Shown here: positions 1 through 13,557 of the stretch, in pieces
How positions within the stretch are numbered: position 1 is the stretch's first letter
How the letters are laid out: every line of letters starts with the position of its first letter
DNA from: Echinometra lucunter
Lineage: Eukaryota > Echinodermata > Echinoidea > Camarodonta > Echinometridae
Direction: 5' to 3'
Assembly: GCA_029962745.1 (NCBI GenBank)
Contig: CM057157.1
Coordinates: 5,180,875 to 5,244,874, forward strand
DNA: 64,000 nt
The notes under the pieces: model-generated
Seen by the model: only the letters and a program-made list of their open reading frames with translations
Databases searched by the model: none
Told to the model about the DNA's origin: nothing
Made by a program: the position numbers and the translations under genes

Positions 1-751
1 TACCAAACAAGAAACATTAATTCTATTAATTTGGAGCAGGTATACTTTACGAAGACAAGGGAGTAAGTTGAACGAGATTGGCAGGTCCCCCAGATGAAGT
101 TTCGAGACATGGCCGAAACTAACTATTCACATTCGCTGAGTAATTTCCTAACCAAATCGTGGTATATGTCATTAAAATAAAACAGAAAACACCAGCTATA
201 ACTGAATTCACGCATGATAATAACACTTTAAAAAATATAATAACATTTATGTGTCTTCTACTCTGCGATTATAGGAATATTTATCATTACTTTTGATAGG
301 TAACTTCAATCTCGATAGAGAAAATTGCGCCTAGTGTATGGCAATTAATGCCCATGTCATGCAATCTGTTTGATAGAGTTTCATAGCAATAATTTGTTCA
401 TGTATCAGTGAAGTCACAGTTACTTTGCCCATTTTTCTCATTAAGTTGAAAATTGAATGGACAACACAAGTAGAGTAGTTGCTTTAAAGGTGAGTAGATG
501 TCCTGATAACGAAATCTCTTTACAAATTTATGTGAACCTCTTATTATGCTTTCTATCCTTTTAAAATATAATTCCAATTCATCTACAGTGTAAAATTCAC
601 ATGATTCTCTTTTCTTTCATATATTCAGCTTATGATTAATGCAAGCCCGGGAAAAAGACTTCTCAATACAATATATTCGCTCTCTCCTATACGGTATTTC
701 TATTTTGTCTAGTATTATCTTGCAAGCTATAGTTTGGTGTCATAATGATGA

Positions 752-790
<39 letters not shown>

Positions 791-3110
791 GTAACATGCT
801 TAATGTTATGTGTTCAGACGAAATGTTATAGAGTAAAACCATGTTTCGGCGTATGTCATAGTGTGTATGGCAATTTCATATTCTTGACGGTAGCAGCTTT
901 CATGATCGTATCTAGATTGTGTTTAGACGAATAAAATGGCTGCAGACGACGAGAATGACTCGAGCATTAATGTAACGACTAAATTTGGCGGGAATTACAG
1001 GTCAAGGAAAAATTAAAGTTTTCACATTTCACATTAACTAACATTTATTCTTTTTCATCAAACTCATGCAGCAGGGTTTGCATCATGTCTTGTGTTCAAT
1101 AACTATATGGGAATTTCAATAAAGTTAATGTGAAAGTTAATTCTACATTCACAAAATATGAGAAATGGGAAGCTCGAAATCATTCGAAATAAATCCCCGT
1201 ACAAAACTTAATGGTAATCTGTGTCTACACAAACAAACAAACAAAACAAAAAAATTAATAATAATTGCAACGAAGGGGAAACATGACTGATGCTTTTGAG
1301 CGATATCTGAAAATAATGAAAGCTATTGTGGCTATGGTAGAAAAAAGTGTTACGAGTATGTTAATATTTTATTATTATTTTTTACCAGAATTGAAGAAAA
1401 AGAATTCACCGGCCCAGGGCTAAATAACATTCGGAAAAGTAAAAAAAAATAAAATAAAAATTGTAATCTCGTAGAGCCTGAGATGTTTTTCTCTGGATGG
1501 ATAAAATGTTGGTCTATGCTTTGGAAAATTGTGAAAAGGCTCTACATGTGGTACTAGTTAGAACTTTGATGTGATAAACTGATAAATGTAAAGAAATCAG
1601 ATAACTTGACTAACAAATATTCAACATCTTCTTAAAGAATTGTCAAGCTTAAGATGGGGGGGGGGGGGGGGTCATTCACATATTGCCGAGTAAAGTTCAT
1701 GCTCTATACCTCTTACCTCCTGACCGTTGATTAATTTCCCTGACAGGGATATTGTCTCTCAGTTTCTTGCTTTCACAACGATAACAACATGTACGATAAC
1801 ACGAACTAGGGAATCGAAACTTCATGATCATCATCTTCAACTCGTCGGCAAAATGAGAATTTCTTCTTCTTTTCCAGAGAGATGGAGAGAGAAAGATCGA
1901 GGGTAGTGCAAAATCTGCCAACTATGCTAATTACTAAGGGAATATAATGTACCCTCTACACGGGACTGTGCCCTTTTACTTTTGATACGAAATTAGAAAT
2001 TTGGGGATTTCTCCATCTTGATCTCTATGTTGTATACAGTAAGCACAATTATAGAAATAGCGTCATTTGTGAAAGCTGTGTCTCGACTGTTTGTGACACA
2101 TTAATCCATTTCTGTGTTTCTTGGTATGTTTCCTAAACCTTTTTTTTTTCATGTTGCTATTGTGAGTATGATTCTATTTTTTATCCTTTTCCATTTTGTA
2201 TAAAATCATGCTATATACCGATATGCTAATTTTCACTACTTATCTAATTATCATAATGATTACATGTGTATTGAATCGTAACAAGATTGGCGAATTCGAA
2301 GCAGCCGTCGTATTTTCTACTTTTCTCCTGTTTGTCTTTTTTTCAACAGTAAAAATCTAACTTGAAATCCTCTTCGGTAATCGTTCCCCTCAAGTACAAG
2401 ATTTTTTGTATTTTACCTAAGTTATTTATTTATTCATTATTATTCTTTTTTTACTTGCAATTAATTTTATTTTTATGTTATATAAACTTTGTCGCAGATA
2501 AGATATAAGTTACTCGCTCTACCTAAATATTATTTTCCTGTCATCCTATTTTTCTTTATGTCTTAATCGACATTCATGTTACCCATTATCAGAACTTTTT
2601 TCACTTTCTTCCTTATTGATCAGATTACAAATAATTCAAGTAGATTCTGTTCTTCAGAATTTCAACAACAAAAAAAAAATCTTTCTTTTTCCCCGCATCA
2701 ACGTCATCGTAGTCTTCCTTCTTCTATCCTCCTCCCTCTTTTTGATCTTTCTCTGTCATCACTCTCTCCTTTCGCTCTCCGGCAACAATTGTCTTTTGAA
2801 TCGCAGACGACAAGAAGTATTGGATTAACACTTTAATGAAATGCGACGTGAGTTTCGGTTGCAGACGGAGGGGGTAAAACGATACAGGTGCGTTATCGAA
2901 TGCTACCCATACTCCATCCCTTGGGCGCCAATGATTAAAGCAACAACAAAAAAAAGCGGGAAAGTCGTGTCATTAATGTTCGTCATCCCTGCTCCCAAAA
3001 GTTTTATTGTTTTAAAAAAATCGTACGTTTTATTCTAACTACGTCTGATAAAATGGGGTAATATTTAGGACAAGTGTTTTTTATCGTTTCGTCTTTCTAT
3101 TGTTTATTTC
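1..3110. other. AT-rich noncoding stretch, no gene recognised
   Basis: I see no convincing coding exon on either strand: open frames are short, many lack an ATG, and none has a recognisable protein pattern. The stretch holds a TA microsatellite (755-787), a G homopolymer (about 1656-1671) and many A or T runs. It reads as intron or intergenic DNA. Confidence 0.6.
755..787. repeat. (TA)n microsatellite
   Basis: An uninterrupted AT dinucleotide run of about 33 bases. Confidence 0.95.
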
Positions 3111-3113
3111 ACT

Positions 3114-3202
3114 ATAATTTGTCTGTTCAGAGCCACAAGGGCATTAACTATGTGTTGAAGCATACGAGTTAACGCCCTTCTGGCTCCAAACAGACGAATT
3201 AT
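3114..3202. repeat. Foldback hairpin, 36-bp arms with 17-base loop
   Basis: The left arm (3114-3149) and right arm (3167-3202) are reverse complements over all 36 positions apart from about five substitutions and no indels. The 7-base word ACTATAA occurs just outside or at the border on both sides (3111-3117 and 3203-3209), which could be a target duplication. The arms carry the words 'aagggc' and 'gagcc'. It is most likely a tiny foldback MITE; a structured RNA is possible but there is no direct support. Confidence 0.75.
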
Positions 3203-3293
3203 ACTATAACGTAATAAGACAAAATTGCTACCCGTACTTTATTTATCATATATTACTATGAGGATTTCCTCGAAAGTGACATAACATCAACTG

Positions 3294-3369
3294 ACTGACT
3301 GCCAAAGAAGAAAAATTGCTTTCAGTCGTTTACTGACTGCGAAAGAAGAAAAAATGCTTGCAGTTGTTA
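3294..3369. repeat. 38-bp imperfect tandem duplication
   Basis: The unit beginning ACTGACTGC and followed by an 'aaagaagaaaaa' tract occurs at 3294 and again at 3332 with a few substitutions. Confidence 0.8.
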
Positions 3370-4590
3370 CATGTATTTCATACTTCAACAAAATCTTTTA
3401 TGAATATCATTGATATGTTTACGTGAATGGTTTCAGTATGATAATGATACGGTAAGAATCAAAATTTTACAGCAGGCAAGTTCAAATTCTTGACATTTCC
3501 ATACACTATATTTAGCATTGTTAACACCTTGTTATGTTTACCCTTGAACCTTAAGTCATACCCCTTCTTAAGATTGACTCTGACTATGGGTTATGATATC
3601 AGTTCGTAACAGGTGACTTGGTAGGCCCGAGACGTTTTCTGACGAAATGAAATCAGGTGTAACAAACACTTGGTGAAAATCTGTCGCTTTTTGACCTTTT
3701 CGCTCACAATTTATGTCATGTCCCCTTTGATAAAAATGAGAAAATTAATGTGATGAAAACTTCGTTGATTTTTGTTTTTAACTCGGCGTTCCAAATATTG
3801 ATGGGTGGATTGGTAACGACAAACGTCTCTAGAGACTGGACAGTGGCTGTTGATAAAGATCTCTAAATGGATTCCGGAATTAGCTTTTTCCTTTCAATAG
3901 CTTCTTCTCGTCCGTCATCGGCGTAACTCGACACCGAGATAGGCAACGTTGAAGATGTTCTCAGTCCAGCGTGCCCAGAAACCTTCCGATGATTTCAGGT
4001 TCAATGGCGAGTATAAACAAGTGGCTGCGACGAACTGAAGTTTTCAATCAATTGCTACGGGCTGCCCATGACGTATGGAGAGAACTGAACCGTGTCTAGT
4101 GTCGAAATGACATGTCGTCTGCTACGTCTTGGACCAGCGAAGAAAAAACAAAATGCCCGACTTCTGTCAAACCTTGGGTCCACAAAAAGTATTTAAAAAA
4201 CTAGGTGAAGTTGTGACCTACATATTTATAATGCTGTTCAACAATTGTATTAATCTTGATTAATTCATTTCTAAAGAAAGGAAAATCCCATAAAACATGA
4301 GTATTGAATTATCCCTGATCCATTTGAACATTCGTTTATCATTAGAAATGCAAAATACCCTATTATCACCTATTTTATCTGGCCCTTTTACATCATCAAC
4401 AAACATTACACTGTAAATCCAGCCGAGTCACACTTATGTCTCCTGGTCGATAGACGGACCTGGTGCTGTTGGAGTGGAAACATTAACAAGGGATTCCAAC
4501 AGCGCCACGGCAGTCGACAAGAGGCTAGGTCGATCCTCCCCTCTTCCAAAGAAATTACGAAGAATTTCGTTGTATCTTACGGAGGACAGA
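3370..4590. other. Noncoding stretch, no gene recognised
   Basis: Mixed-composition sequence with no ORF, repeat array or RNA gene that I can support. Confidence 0.55.
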
Positions 4591-4920
4591 CAGGAAAGCA
4601 GGGTGGGGGGGGGGGGGCACCAGCGAAAAAGGGCACTTCAAAGAAAAGGGGGCACTTACAAAAGCTAAACACAAGAAGGAAAATATACCCCTATATTCTA
4701 ATTAACACACTTTTAAGGGGAATTTTAATATACGATTTTTATCTTTATAATTACTTTGCAATTGTATACTGCTCTCTCTTATCTATTTTGCGAGCGAGCG
4801 AAGCGAGCGAGCAAAAAATGCTGAGATTTTTTTTGCTGAAAGCCATGTTATTTGCAGTATATTTAGAATGACCTATATACTTATAAATGCTACCGCAAGT
4901 TCGTTTTATGGATGTTCCAT

Positions 4921-4984
4921 AATCATCACTGTTATACTTCCATTTACTCTGTAATCATCACTGTTATACTTCCATTTACTCTGT
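4921..4984. repeat. Perfect 32-bp tandem repeat, two copies
   Basis: The units 4921-4952 and 4953-4984 are identical, beginning AATCATCACTGTTATACTTC. Confidence 0.95.
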
Positions 4985-5479
4985 ATATAGTTTTCCTCAT
5001 GGTGACCAAGCTATAATGTTTTCAATGCATTTGTGAGGTCTTATAGCGACCGATCATAATTTATTAGCAAAAATATTCAAAATGAATGGGGTTTTTAGAA
5101 CAATACCATCAGGAATAGAAGAACAGATAAGCCCTTCATGGTTACCACACACTACTTGAAGTGCCTTGCGTGAGATATAATAAGTAAGTGCGGGATAGCG
5201 TAGCGAGCGAACGTTGGAAAGAAAAAGTAAAAAAAGAAAAGAAAAGAAGTATATAGAAAAAGCCCCTCTTTGCTTCAATTTAGGGGCAACGTCCCTTCCA
5301 ATTAAAGCTGTGGTAGGCACTGTGCCCTTCCTGTACCCTGCTCCTCTGCCTCGCACTGCAAAGCCTCTCTGATTCTTTGGAGCTGTTCGTAAATGGCTCT
5401 TTCAAGGACTTTAGGGAGCTTACCGGAGGTGAAAGGGAAATTTCAAACAAGAGGAAATGGCACAAGAGAAAAAAGGGAC

Positions 5480-6240
5480 CTCTATCAGATTTGAAGGGGC
5501 ACTTATCAGAAAGAGAATTGTACCATTTTAAATGAAAGAGGAACTGAAAATGGGCACTTATCATAACCGGACACTCATCAGGAATGAAAAGAGACACTTA
5601 TCAGATTGGAAGGGGCACTAAATCGTGAGAAGAGATGGCATTTACTAGAAAGGAAAAGGGGCACTTATCAGAAATTAAATTGGAATGTATCAAATTCTTA
5701 AAAGGGGCACTTGCCCGAACGGAAAAGGGACACTATATCAGAAAACAAAAGGGCGCTAATTGCACATAACTTACATTAACAGATGGAGAAATTGGTCATA
5801 CTAGAAAGGAAAAGGGGCATTTATCAGAAGTAAATGAGGGCACGTATTTAATTTCAAATGGGGCATTTATCAGAGGTGAAAAGGGGCACTCTGCAGAAGA
5901 GGAATAGCTTTATGAAAAAGGAAAAGAAGTAGTAGTCAAATGGGGCAATAATAACAATTTCAAAGGGATGATATTATGAAGTGTAAAAGACGTAGAAGAC
6001 GCACTTCTCAGAATGGGAACAGAGCGCTCTTAAAAGGGAAAGGGGCACTAATCAGGAATAAAAAGGGCGCACTTCTAGGTTTTAAGAGGGGTAACTTATT
6101 TGAAACGAAAAGGAGCACGTATAAGAAGGCAAAAGGGCACTTATTAACAAAGAAAATGGGCCCTTCTAAGATGAAAGGGGGGCACGAACAGGTTTGTAAG
6201 GGGGTATTTTTCTTGGACAAAAAGGGGCACTTTTGGGGTG
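5480..6240. repeat. Degenerate minisatellite of 'aaaaggggcacttatcag' units
   Basis: More than a dozen diverged units of roughly 25-35 bases share a core of A-run, GGGGCAC, TTATCAG or similar. The array forms most of the right half of the hAT-like element at 4599-6315. The purine-rich units leave long open frames on both strands, but these are a by-product of the repeat and not genes. Confidence 0.85.
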
Positions 6241-6323
6241 CTTCGAAAAGTGGGGGGGGGGGGGGGCGCTGTGCCCCCTGCCCCCTGCCCCCCCCCCCCG
6301 GGATCGCCGCCTATGCAGGAAAG

Positions 6324-6550
6324 GTATCTGGCAGTCAGTCAATCAGCTAACCCGTTCTCAAACCCCCTCATCAATGCCTATGCAAGCCCCCCTCTCAAAG
6401 CTGTCCAGAGCTCCTTTCTTTCCAAGCAACTCACGGCAATTTTGGCATGTTGTCAACTTGGTGACGTAAATTCAATCATGCTCCCCCGCTAAGTCATTCA
6501 TTGTCACAGTCATGTCAAAAATACAGTCACGCTATACACATCACAACGAT
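6324..6550. other. Short noncoding junction before duplicated block
   Basis: Unique sequence between the hAT-like element and the start of the 12-kb duplicated block. No feature seen. Confidence 0.5.
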
Positions 6551-9500
6551 CTGGTGCCGGAAGGATTAATGATAGTAATGCACTTCCATACCTTCTGTGA
6601 GATATGACGACACAATGGCTTCGTTTCTCTTCATTTTCAACTCCTTTTCAACTACCAAATCTCTTCTTTTTGTATCATGATGAAGGTAGAAGTATATGTA
6701 GCCAATAAATTTGAACTTGTCTGTCGTATCTCACCTCTTTCCAAGGTCATCAAGCATTGGAACGTGATCTGCTGGAATGTTAAATAAGGGAACACTTATA
6801 GATCTTCCTTCAGTCTACTTTTTGCGAACTGAAAATTTGCCTTAACTTTGAAATTGTCTTAAATTTTTAAAGCTGATAATTCAATTTCAACTAGGCCTTT
6901 TCGTCTTGTATGCAATCTCTAACCGGTTTTCAAAATAAGTTATAAACATTTTTACTGATGGCTAGCCTGATATTTTGACGCAATGTCGTGTGATGCCTCC
7001 TACGAAGCCCAAGGATACATTCATTTAAACTCAAATTCAAGGGTGTCAAAGACTTGAAAATATTTTACTCTTCAAGATAAGATGTCGAGATAAAGCTGTA
7101 TAAAAAGTGTATATCGACTTACTGTGCAAAACAGGGGACAGCTCGGAAAATTCCTGGATTTAGAAATTTATCTAAAAATGGAAACGTTTCATCTGTAATG
7201 ACGTAGAGAGCTGTCAGTATTTTCTTCCTTTACTCATTTTTACTTGAACTGTAAATTTGACCCCGTCCCTCTCTCATCGATATCAATAGAGGCTCGCAAT
7301 CATTTTTTTCACACCCTGTATTGCCAAATCATCCATACGTGTATAAAATGGAAATAATTAATGACACACAGTCACAAGGTGATAAATGCATAAAAAAGAA
7401 AGAATTATAATTGATTTCTTCATCTATATGTATTGCCGTGAGCTGGTGAAGAGGTTTGTTAAGCATTAATCAATGATACAGCGTGCGTCAACAACATTTT
7501 GTCACTTGTGATTCCTTAAAACATGGCACATGTTTATTTACAAATGAATGAACGATTAACATCTAGTTATGAAAATCTTCCCTATATGCATCTGGGGTCA
7601 CAGCACTGGTCAGATATGCAAGGGCTGTACAATTTAGGATACGGAGAAGCTTAAAAAAACAAGGGAAAATATTATTAAACTATAATAATTATATTAACAG
7701 AAAAAATTGAACGTGCATGTTGGTATCTGTTAATTATTCATGAGGGGTAGTCCTCATATACGTCCTTAATGTAATTTGGGTAATGTGAATGTCATTGTGA
7801 TAATACACGACTGAATTCATATAACCAAAGCTATTCTAATTCGCATCCACCCCTCAATATCTAATACGAACGAAAAACAAGGGAGGGGGGGGGGGGGCAA
7901 GATAAACCGCAGAAGAAAAAAATCCAGATAATTCGCCTTTCATTTGCTATTATCACCACATTATCAAAGGGAAGGCAAATATTCCATAAACGAAATCGCT
8001 TATTGAACTTTCCCAAATTTACCTTGGTTATCTATTTCATTATGTCCATTTGATTTCAAATAACCTATCAGTGATTTTTAGGAATTTGAATGAATGGAGA
8101 AGGTTGAATGGAAAGTACATGTAGAAATAATTAGAAGTGTTGTGTATTCTGGATAGCCACATTTATATAGGCGTATATAAATTCTTCCCATTCTAAATCA
8201 TGTAAATGTAGTGCTGTATAATGGTTCTGCCTTTATGGCGTATGGATAAGTCTCATACTCTGCTCTAACATGACCGTGAACCGAGGCCACTTTCCCTCAT
8301 TGAATTAAAGTGGGGGAACAGTTTTTGAAAGAGGGGAAACTGGATTGGTTTTAAAATACACACACGAGGATTTCATCAATAGGGAAACTCAGTGGGAGAT
8401 CAATTTTTCGTAATTTAGTTTAAGAAGAATTCCATCAGAGCAAGCTAGCTCTTAGAGTAGATATATCCGTATCCCAGTTTAGCACCATCAGATTCTATTG
8501 ATTATTGTCCTTGTCATGACAAAATCTCTATCTCTTTTCTCTTCATCAAGCTCAATAGAATGTTTCCTATGACCCATCAAAGCAATTTTATGATAAAAAA
8601 TGAGAAGTTTACATTTTAGATTGACAAAGTATTCTGTAGGAGTGTTACCTATTTAGTAATTCTTACTGCTAAGATTTCTTTCGATAAAACTTTTAATAAG
8701 ACATACGTTTTGACAGCAAGCCATATAGAATTTGTAACTCAAGCTAAAATGAAAACATGATAAATATGTAAAATTTCATGTTCAATCAATAGAGAGTGTC
8801 TCAATATGAAAGGTTAAGCATTAGATTCTGGCAGTTCTCATGGAATATTTCATAGCAGTTGTTGTTATAATTATGAATGATATTCTGCATCAGTAACAAC
8901 AGAACAAAAAGATTCTGGAATTTGTAACATGTCTGCATTCAAATTTACTCTTAAGCTGATGACATAAGTTTGATTTTTGTTGTTTTTGTTCTTGTCTACT
9001 TAGCGTGGCGTTGTTAAGGTCCCAGGTACGGTGTTTGAAAGAAACAAACTCATGTGAACTGTTAGCTTGAGTGTAGGGCATATGACGTAACGTTGCTAGG
9101 GAGACGAACATCAACGCTCTATGTTTACAGTCGACTTCCTGCATTATACACCGTTATACCTCTCTCTACTCCTGCTTTCTTCTCTCTTTCTCCCCCTCGC
9201 TCTTTTCATCTACTCAAATTGTGTCTGTTAACTTTCATAATATCAACACTGCCATTTCATAATATCTTTTTTTAAAAAAAAATCTGTGAACGAGACAAAT
9301 ATGATTTTGAAATTCACGTCAACAATGATTTTTGTCCTTACCCGTCCTTGCATTCGATTTTCTCTTCGCTCACTCTGTATACTTCTTTGAGTTTCATCAC
9401 CACACCATGCACAAAGAAGTAATATCATGGCCAAGAGGAATCATTACGTGGACATGTTCTTGAAATTGGCCCAAAAGGCTAATTCACCTTGAAAAATAAA

Positions 9501-9766
9501 GTGTCAGGAGATCTATGATGAAATCAAAGTGCCCTCGAGGAGATCCGATTGAGTGGGATTATCACTAAAATATAGAAAATCAGTTTCAAGATCACGTCAA
9601 ACGTTTTCAATATTATGACATCCCTACACCACGCCCCAACTAGTTGCATTTTACAGTACCCCCAGCTCCCCCTCCCCTTTCCGCCGATCCCCGTTAACGT
9701 TCTGGCTATGCCACTGGTTTACGCTGATAGCTGGGAATGACTGAAGATGAGTTTTATACCATCTAG

Positions 9767-9856
9767 GTGACCGCAGAAGACAACCAAATGATCTTGAAAC
9801 TTGGACGGATGCCCACTGTGGTTCGACGAGGAATCTTCGTTGCAGCTCGAAATAGG
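9767..9856 (+). CDS. Candidate 30-codon internal exon, unknown product (copy 1)
   Basis: A 90-base open segment lies between an AG acceptor (…accatctag) and a GT donor (AATAGG|GTAAAG), phase 0 at both ends. It encodes 30 residues starting VTAEDNQMILKLG and ending in a basic run (RRGIFVAARNR). The allelic copy at 22190-22279 differs by one substitution, ACT to ACC, which is synonymous (Thr), while the flanks carry several indels. I do not recognise the protein. The polypyrimidine tract is weak and the segment is short, so this could be chance. Confidence 0.25.
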
Positions 9857-11531
9857 GTAAAGAAAGATTAGTTGCACCACCATCTTCAGTTCTCTCCTCT
9901 AAACCTTACCACTTCCCTGTTCCCCTTGTCTGTTATCTTGCCTCGTTAATTTCCTTAGCCGGTGCTTTCATTTTCAAAAATGTTAATCTGTCTCCTCTTT
10001 AGTTTTGTCGCACATGTATCTTTTCTCTAATTATCAGATACGCTTAGGACTACTGAATTTGTTTATTCTGTTATACCCTGATAAATATTTGATATTCAAA
10101 GATATTTGCAGATAATGAAAACACGGAGAATGAAAATAGAACTATTGGAATTGCCGGAAAATATCTTGTGTTTTGATGATTGTTGATTGGAGCTCGATTC
10201 TCACATGCATTAACAAAGATTACAACTATTTTTAATATTTCATTGTAGACTCAGAATTCATGAGTTGATTCACGACAATAATACTGACATTATAAAAGTA
10301 CAAGTCTATGAGTTCACGTTTTCAAATAATAGTAAATATCTAAAGAAGCTTTAAAAGACCAAAACTTATTAATATTTTTCTTTTAATGATCAGATGATGA
10401 AAAACTACTTTGAATGAAATCGTGCCATTTTCATGGGAATTCGCCTGGCATTTTAATAGCTTAAGTTTCACTTTAGAACTTGCATCTAATTACAAAAGCT
10501 TAAAATTGTACTGCCCCCTTTCTCATTCTTTCATCTCTAACTTACACGTGCATGACCCACCTTTCCGTCCCTTTTTGATTTTTTTTTTTTTCTTGAATCA
10601 CTCTTATTCTCTCCAACTGAATGACATCGCAAAACTTTAATTGGAAACCCGTTTCCTCCAAAGGTGTATAAGAACGGTATAACTCGGAGCAAAGCCAGAA
10701 CGTTAATTTAGCTTGATTTAAAATGAGGGAATAAAAAAAGTTTCAGCACACGTTTCCATCAATTTTCAAAGTGTAGATTCAAGTTGGTTTTGTGCAGAGG
10801 GGAGGATATGCAACTAATGTAGGTCCAGTCAGTCTATTTCCTGTCTGTTAGACTGGGCTTGATGTACAGCCTTGTGTAGGGTAAGATGCTTAGGTGGTAC
10901 TGCTAGCACCTTATTTTTGTGTTTCAAACGAAATCTAGCTCCAATTTTGTCTAAATATCGTGTTATTGTTCAATCTGAACGATTATAATTTCAGTCATTA
11001 CCCTCTATCCTTTAAGGATGATTTATTACTTAAAGTCATAAATATCCATGCAAAAGATAAGATCTGCCTCACACCAAATGCATGATGAAATAACAGGCAA
11101 AAAGAGTTCAGTGTGCAGAGGGTAACTGGTGATATCATTGATATCTGGAGTGAAATCTGAAATGATATTGTCTTCTATGATATATCATAAGAAAGCATGT
11201 TCAGATTTTGTTTAGTGTATTCATGTTCTTAAAGCATCATGACCCACACACTGTCTTGTGTGCGAGTTTTTCCGCTGCTCTATTTTTTATGATTTTCGTT
11301 TTGTTTTACTCTTGTTTTTGTTGGGGGAAGGCAAATGAAGGAATGTATGAATATCCAAGACTTTTCACCATTATCACTGAGAATGTTTGAAAGAATGTTA
11401 GAATAAATATAAACACATTTCATTATCATCGCTCGGAGCGGAACACGAACTCATATCAAACTCTTTCATCTCATTAACACGATACATGAATGCTGCATCA
11501 GAGCGTAGCATCGGCTATCACGTGATCCCAG

Positions 11532-11839
11532 TGACGTCACCACACACCCACTCCCAGCATCCTCTTTGCGCCTCGGTGAGCGATGATAGTTTAGAACTAG
11601 CTGTATTTTTTTCCCCTCACTCACATTTTTCTTTCCATAGTTCAAGACTGAACTGAAATTGAGCAGAGTAAACGAAAAACATCACCCGGATCACATTACG
11701 CACTCTAACGAAGACGTTTTCATCACCACCACATTTATTGCTGACTGTTTCAGCCCTCTTTCATTTTCTCCTTCTCCCTCTTTCTAACTATTTTGAGAAA
11801 AGACGGTTTCATTCATATTGGGAAGTTTTGATGACGTCA
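11532..11839. promoter_or_regulatory. Two perfect CRE palindromes (TGACGTCA) with nearby E-box
   Basis: TGACGTCA occurs at 11532-11539 and 11832-11839. A CACGTG E-box lies just upstream of the first, in 'ctatcacgtgatccc' (about 11519). The first pair lies between inverted 'atcatcgctc' and 'gagcgatgat' words (about 11427 and 11580). All are preserved in the allelic copy (23955-23962 and 24256-24263). CREB/ATF proteins bind this palindrome in animals; a role as an enhancer or promoter here is inference. Confidence 0.35.
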
Positions 11840-12384
11840 GTCGTTGAGAACGTTGAAATGACTGACATGTTACATGACGGAATGTGACGATCTGATAATT
11901 GCTGACTGATTTCTTTGAATTCTGAGAAAGGAAATTTTAAATTGTAAACGGAAAATGTTATGTGTTATGTCTTAGCAACACATTCCAGATGAAAAAATAG
12001 GAAGAATGATATTTGAAAAAAAATCATAAGAGAAAAGTCGCTTGTATGATCGTGATGAAGAAAAAATGAAAAATAAATTTGAAATCATGATTATCCGAAC
12101 TGCGACCAGATTACATAATTCTACTTTGTTGAAAGTAGCCAGATGTTAAAATCTGGGCATGTTTTTCTTCCTTTTTTTTTCGTGAAATGTACATTTCGAA
12201 ATACACGAATGTGTATATAGTGTTATTTTTTTATTTTAAGTAACAGAAAACTAATTTTATATGAGAATAGATAGGCCTATACATTTATTAAGCCTGAAAT
12301 CATACTTCAGGCTTATCTAAAAAGGAATTCAACTTAACTTCGTTGTCACCGCCCACCTTATCTTACCAAAGATTAATTTGTAAC

Positions 12385-12385
<1 letters not shown>

Positions 12386-12413
<28 letters not shown>
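12386..12413. repeat. Poly-A tract (copy 1)
   Basis: A run of 28 A. The allelic position in copy 2 (24801-24828) is also poly-A and is followed there by an expanded TA array absent from copy 1. Confidence 0.9.
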
Positions 12414-12416
<3 letters not shown>

Positions 12417-13557
12417 TAACTATAGTACAGTATAGCAATTCAAATGGAAAATATATATAACATGATAACTGAAACCGACATCACATTCCTCCGAATCTCT
12501 TTGAATGCATCAAAGTGCATTACGGAAGTATATCTCTCAATAACTCGAGTTGAGAATGAAACTATGAGATGTTTGTACCATTGTTACTATGGTAACAACC
12601 CATGAATTAATTACCAAGGAATTTCGTTCTTCATTAAGTTCAGTGGCGCATTCTTTCATGAAGTGGGCTAAAGGTAGTAGCCTACATTTGCACAACGTTG
12701 TTTCAGAATTTGAAGAGAAGTAAGCCAATTTCAATTTTAAATGACATATATTTTATGTAAAATTATCATGTTATCAAAATTTACAATATTCATAAGAATA
12801 AGTGAAAAATGAATGGTTTTACTTTTAAAGCGTCAGGAAGACGCCTTTACAAAACAAAGAAAATGAAAGAAAATTTGTGTTGAATATTTCCTTCTCAATC
12901 CTAAACGGGAATGTACTGGGACCTAAAACTTTACGAGTGTTTTTCTGTTAAAGCCATCTAAAGTAAAAGTTTTGTGCAGATTGCCACTTGCAAATGTGAC
13001 TACTACCTTAATAACAGTGGATAACGTTTTGAAGGGCCCCCTATTCGTCGCAAATTTTTCCTTCTTTTTCTCTTCGCTTTTTCTTTTTTTTTTCCAAATT
13101 ATTCCTTCAATCCACTTTTAGCTCACACACGCGCACACACACGCCAACACGCACGCACACACCTTGTCTATCCCTCCTGTAATATGACTAAGTTTACCAT
13201 ATTCGAGTGTTTTCTTATTCTTAAAAAAAAAAATCATATACATGATACTATCCAACCTTTTCATTAATTTGCATGATTTTTATTAAAAACCCTCTGTCTT
13301 CGTTTCAAAATGTTACTGAGATAATTTTTTGCTAGCTTGTATGTCTCGTAACATTTTCTCTGGAACTCTCTCATCGTAGGAATCTCCCTTCCATTAGTGA
13401 ACAATTACAAATGCACTTAACTCGAGGTAACTCGTTTCATTCTTTTCATCACGGAACTACTTAACACATCGACAAATCAGATGAGTTGCTCACAAAACTA
13501 CAGAAAGATATATTAAAAAAGAAAAAGGGGAAATCTTCTTTTTGTCATGACCGTCGC

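Larger units (their letters stand above)
4599..6315. mobile_element. hAT-like composite nonautonomous element with 8-bp target duplication
   Basis: The direct repeat CAGGAAAG occurs at 4591-4598 and at 6316-6323, immediately outside the element. The left terminus starts CAGGGTGGGG and runs into a G homopolymer. The right terminus, read inward on the minus strand, is CATAGGCGGCGATCCCGGGG, so both ends are CA followed by a G-rich run. An 8-bp target duplication with CA(G)-type ends is characteristic of the hAT superfamily. The interior contains a 'gcgagcgaagcgagcgagc' block (about 4790-4812), a perfect 32-bp tandem repeat and an array of degenerate units built on 'aaaaggggcacttatcag'. There is no transposase ORF. 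The same architecture recurs at 31416-33087. Confidence 0.75.

Noticed and set aside
1697..1921. 74-codon minus-strand frame followed by a GTAAGA donor
   Set aside because: It has no ATG at its start, and its composition does not stand out from the background.
5976..6350. 124-codon lysine-rich open frame on the + strand
   Set aside because: It is translated minisatellite ('aaaggggcacttat' units) and ends in G/C homopolymers.
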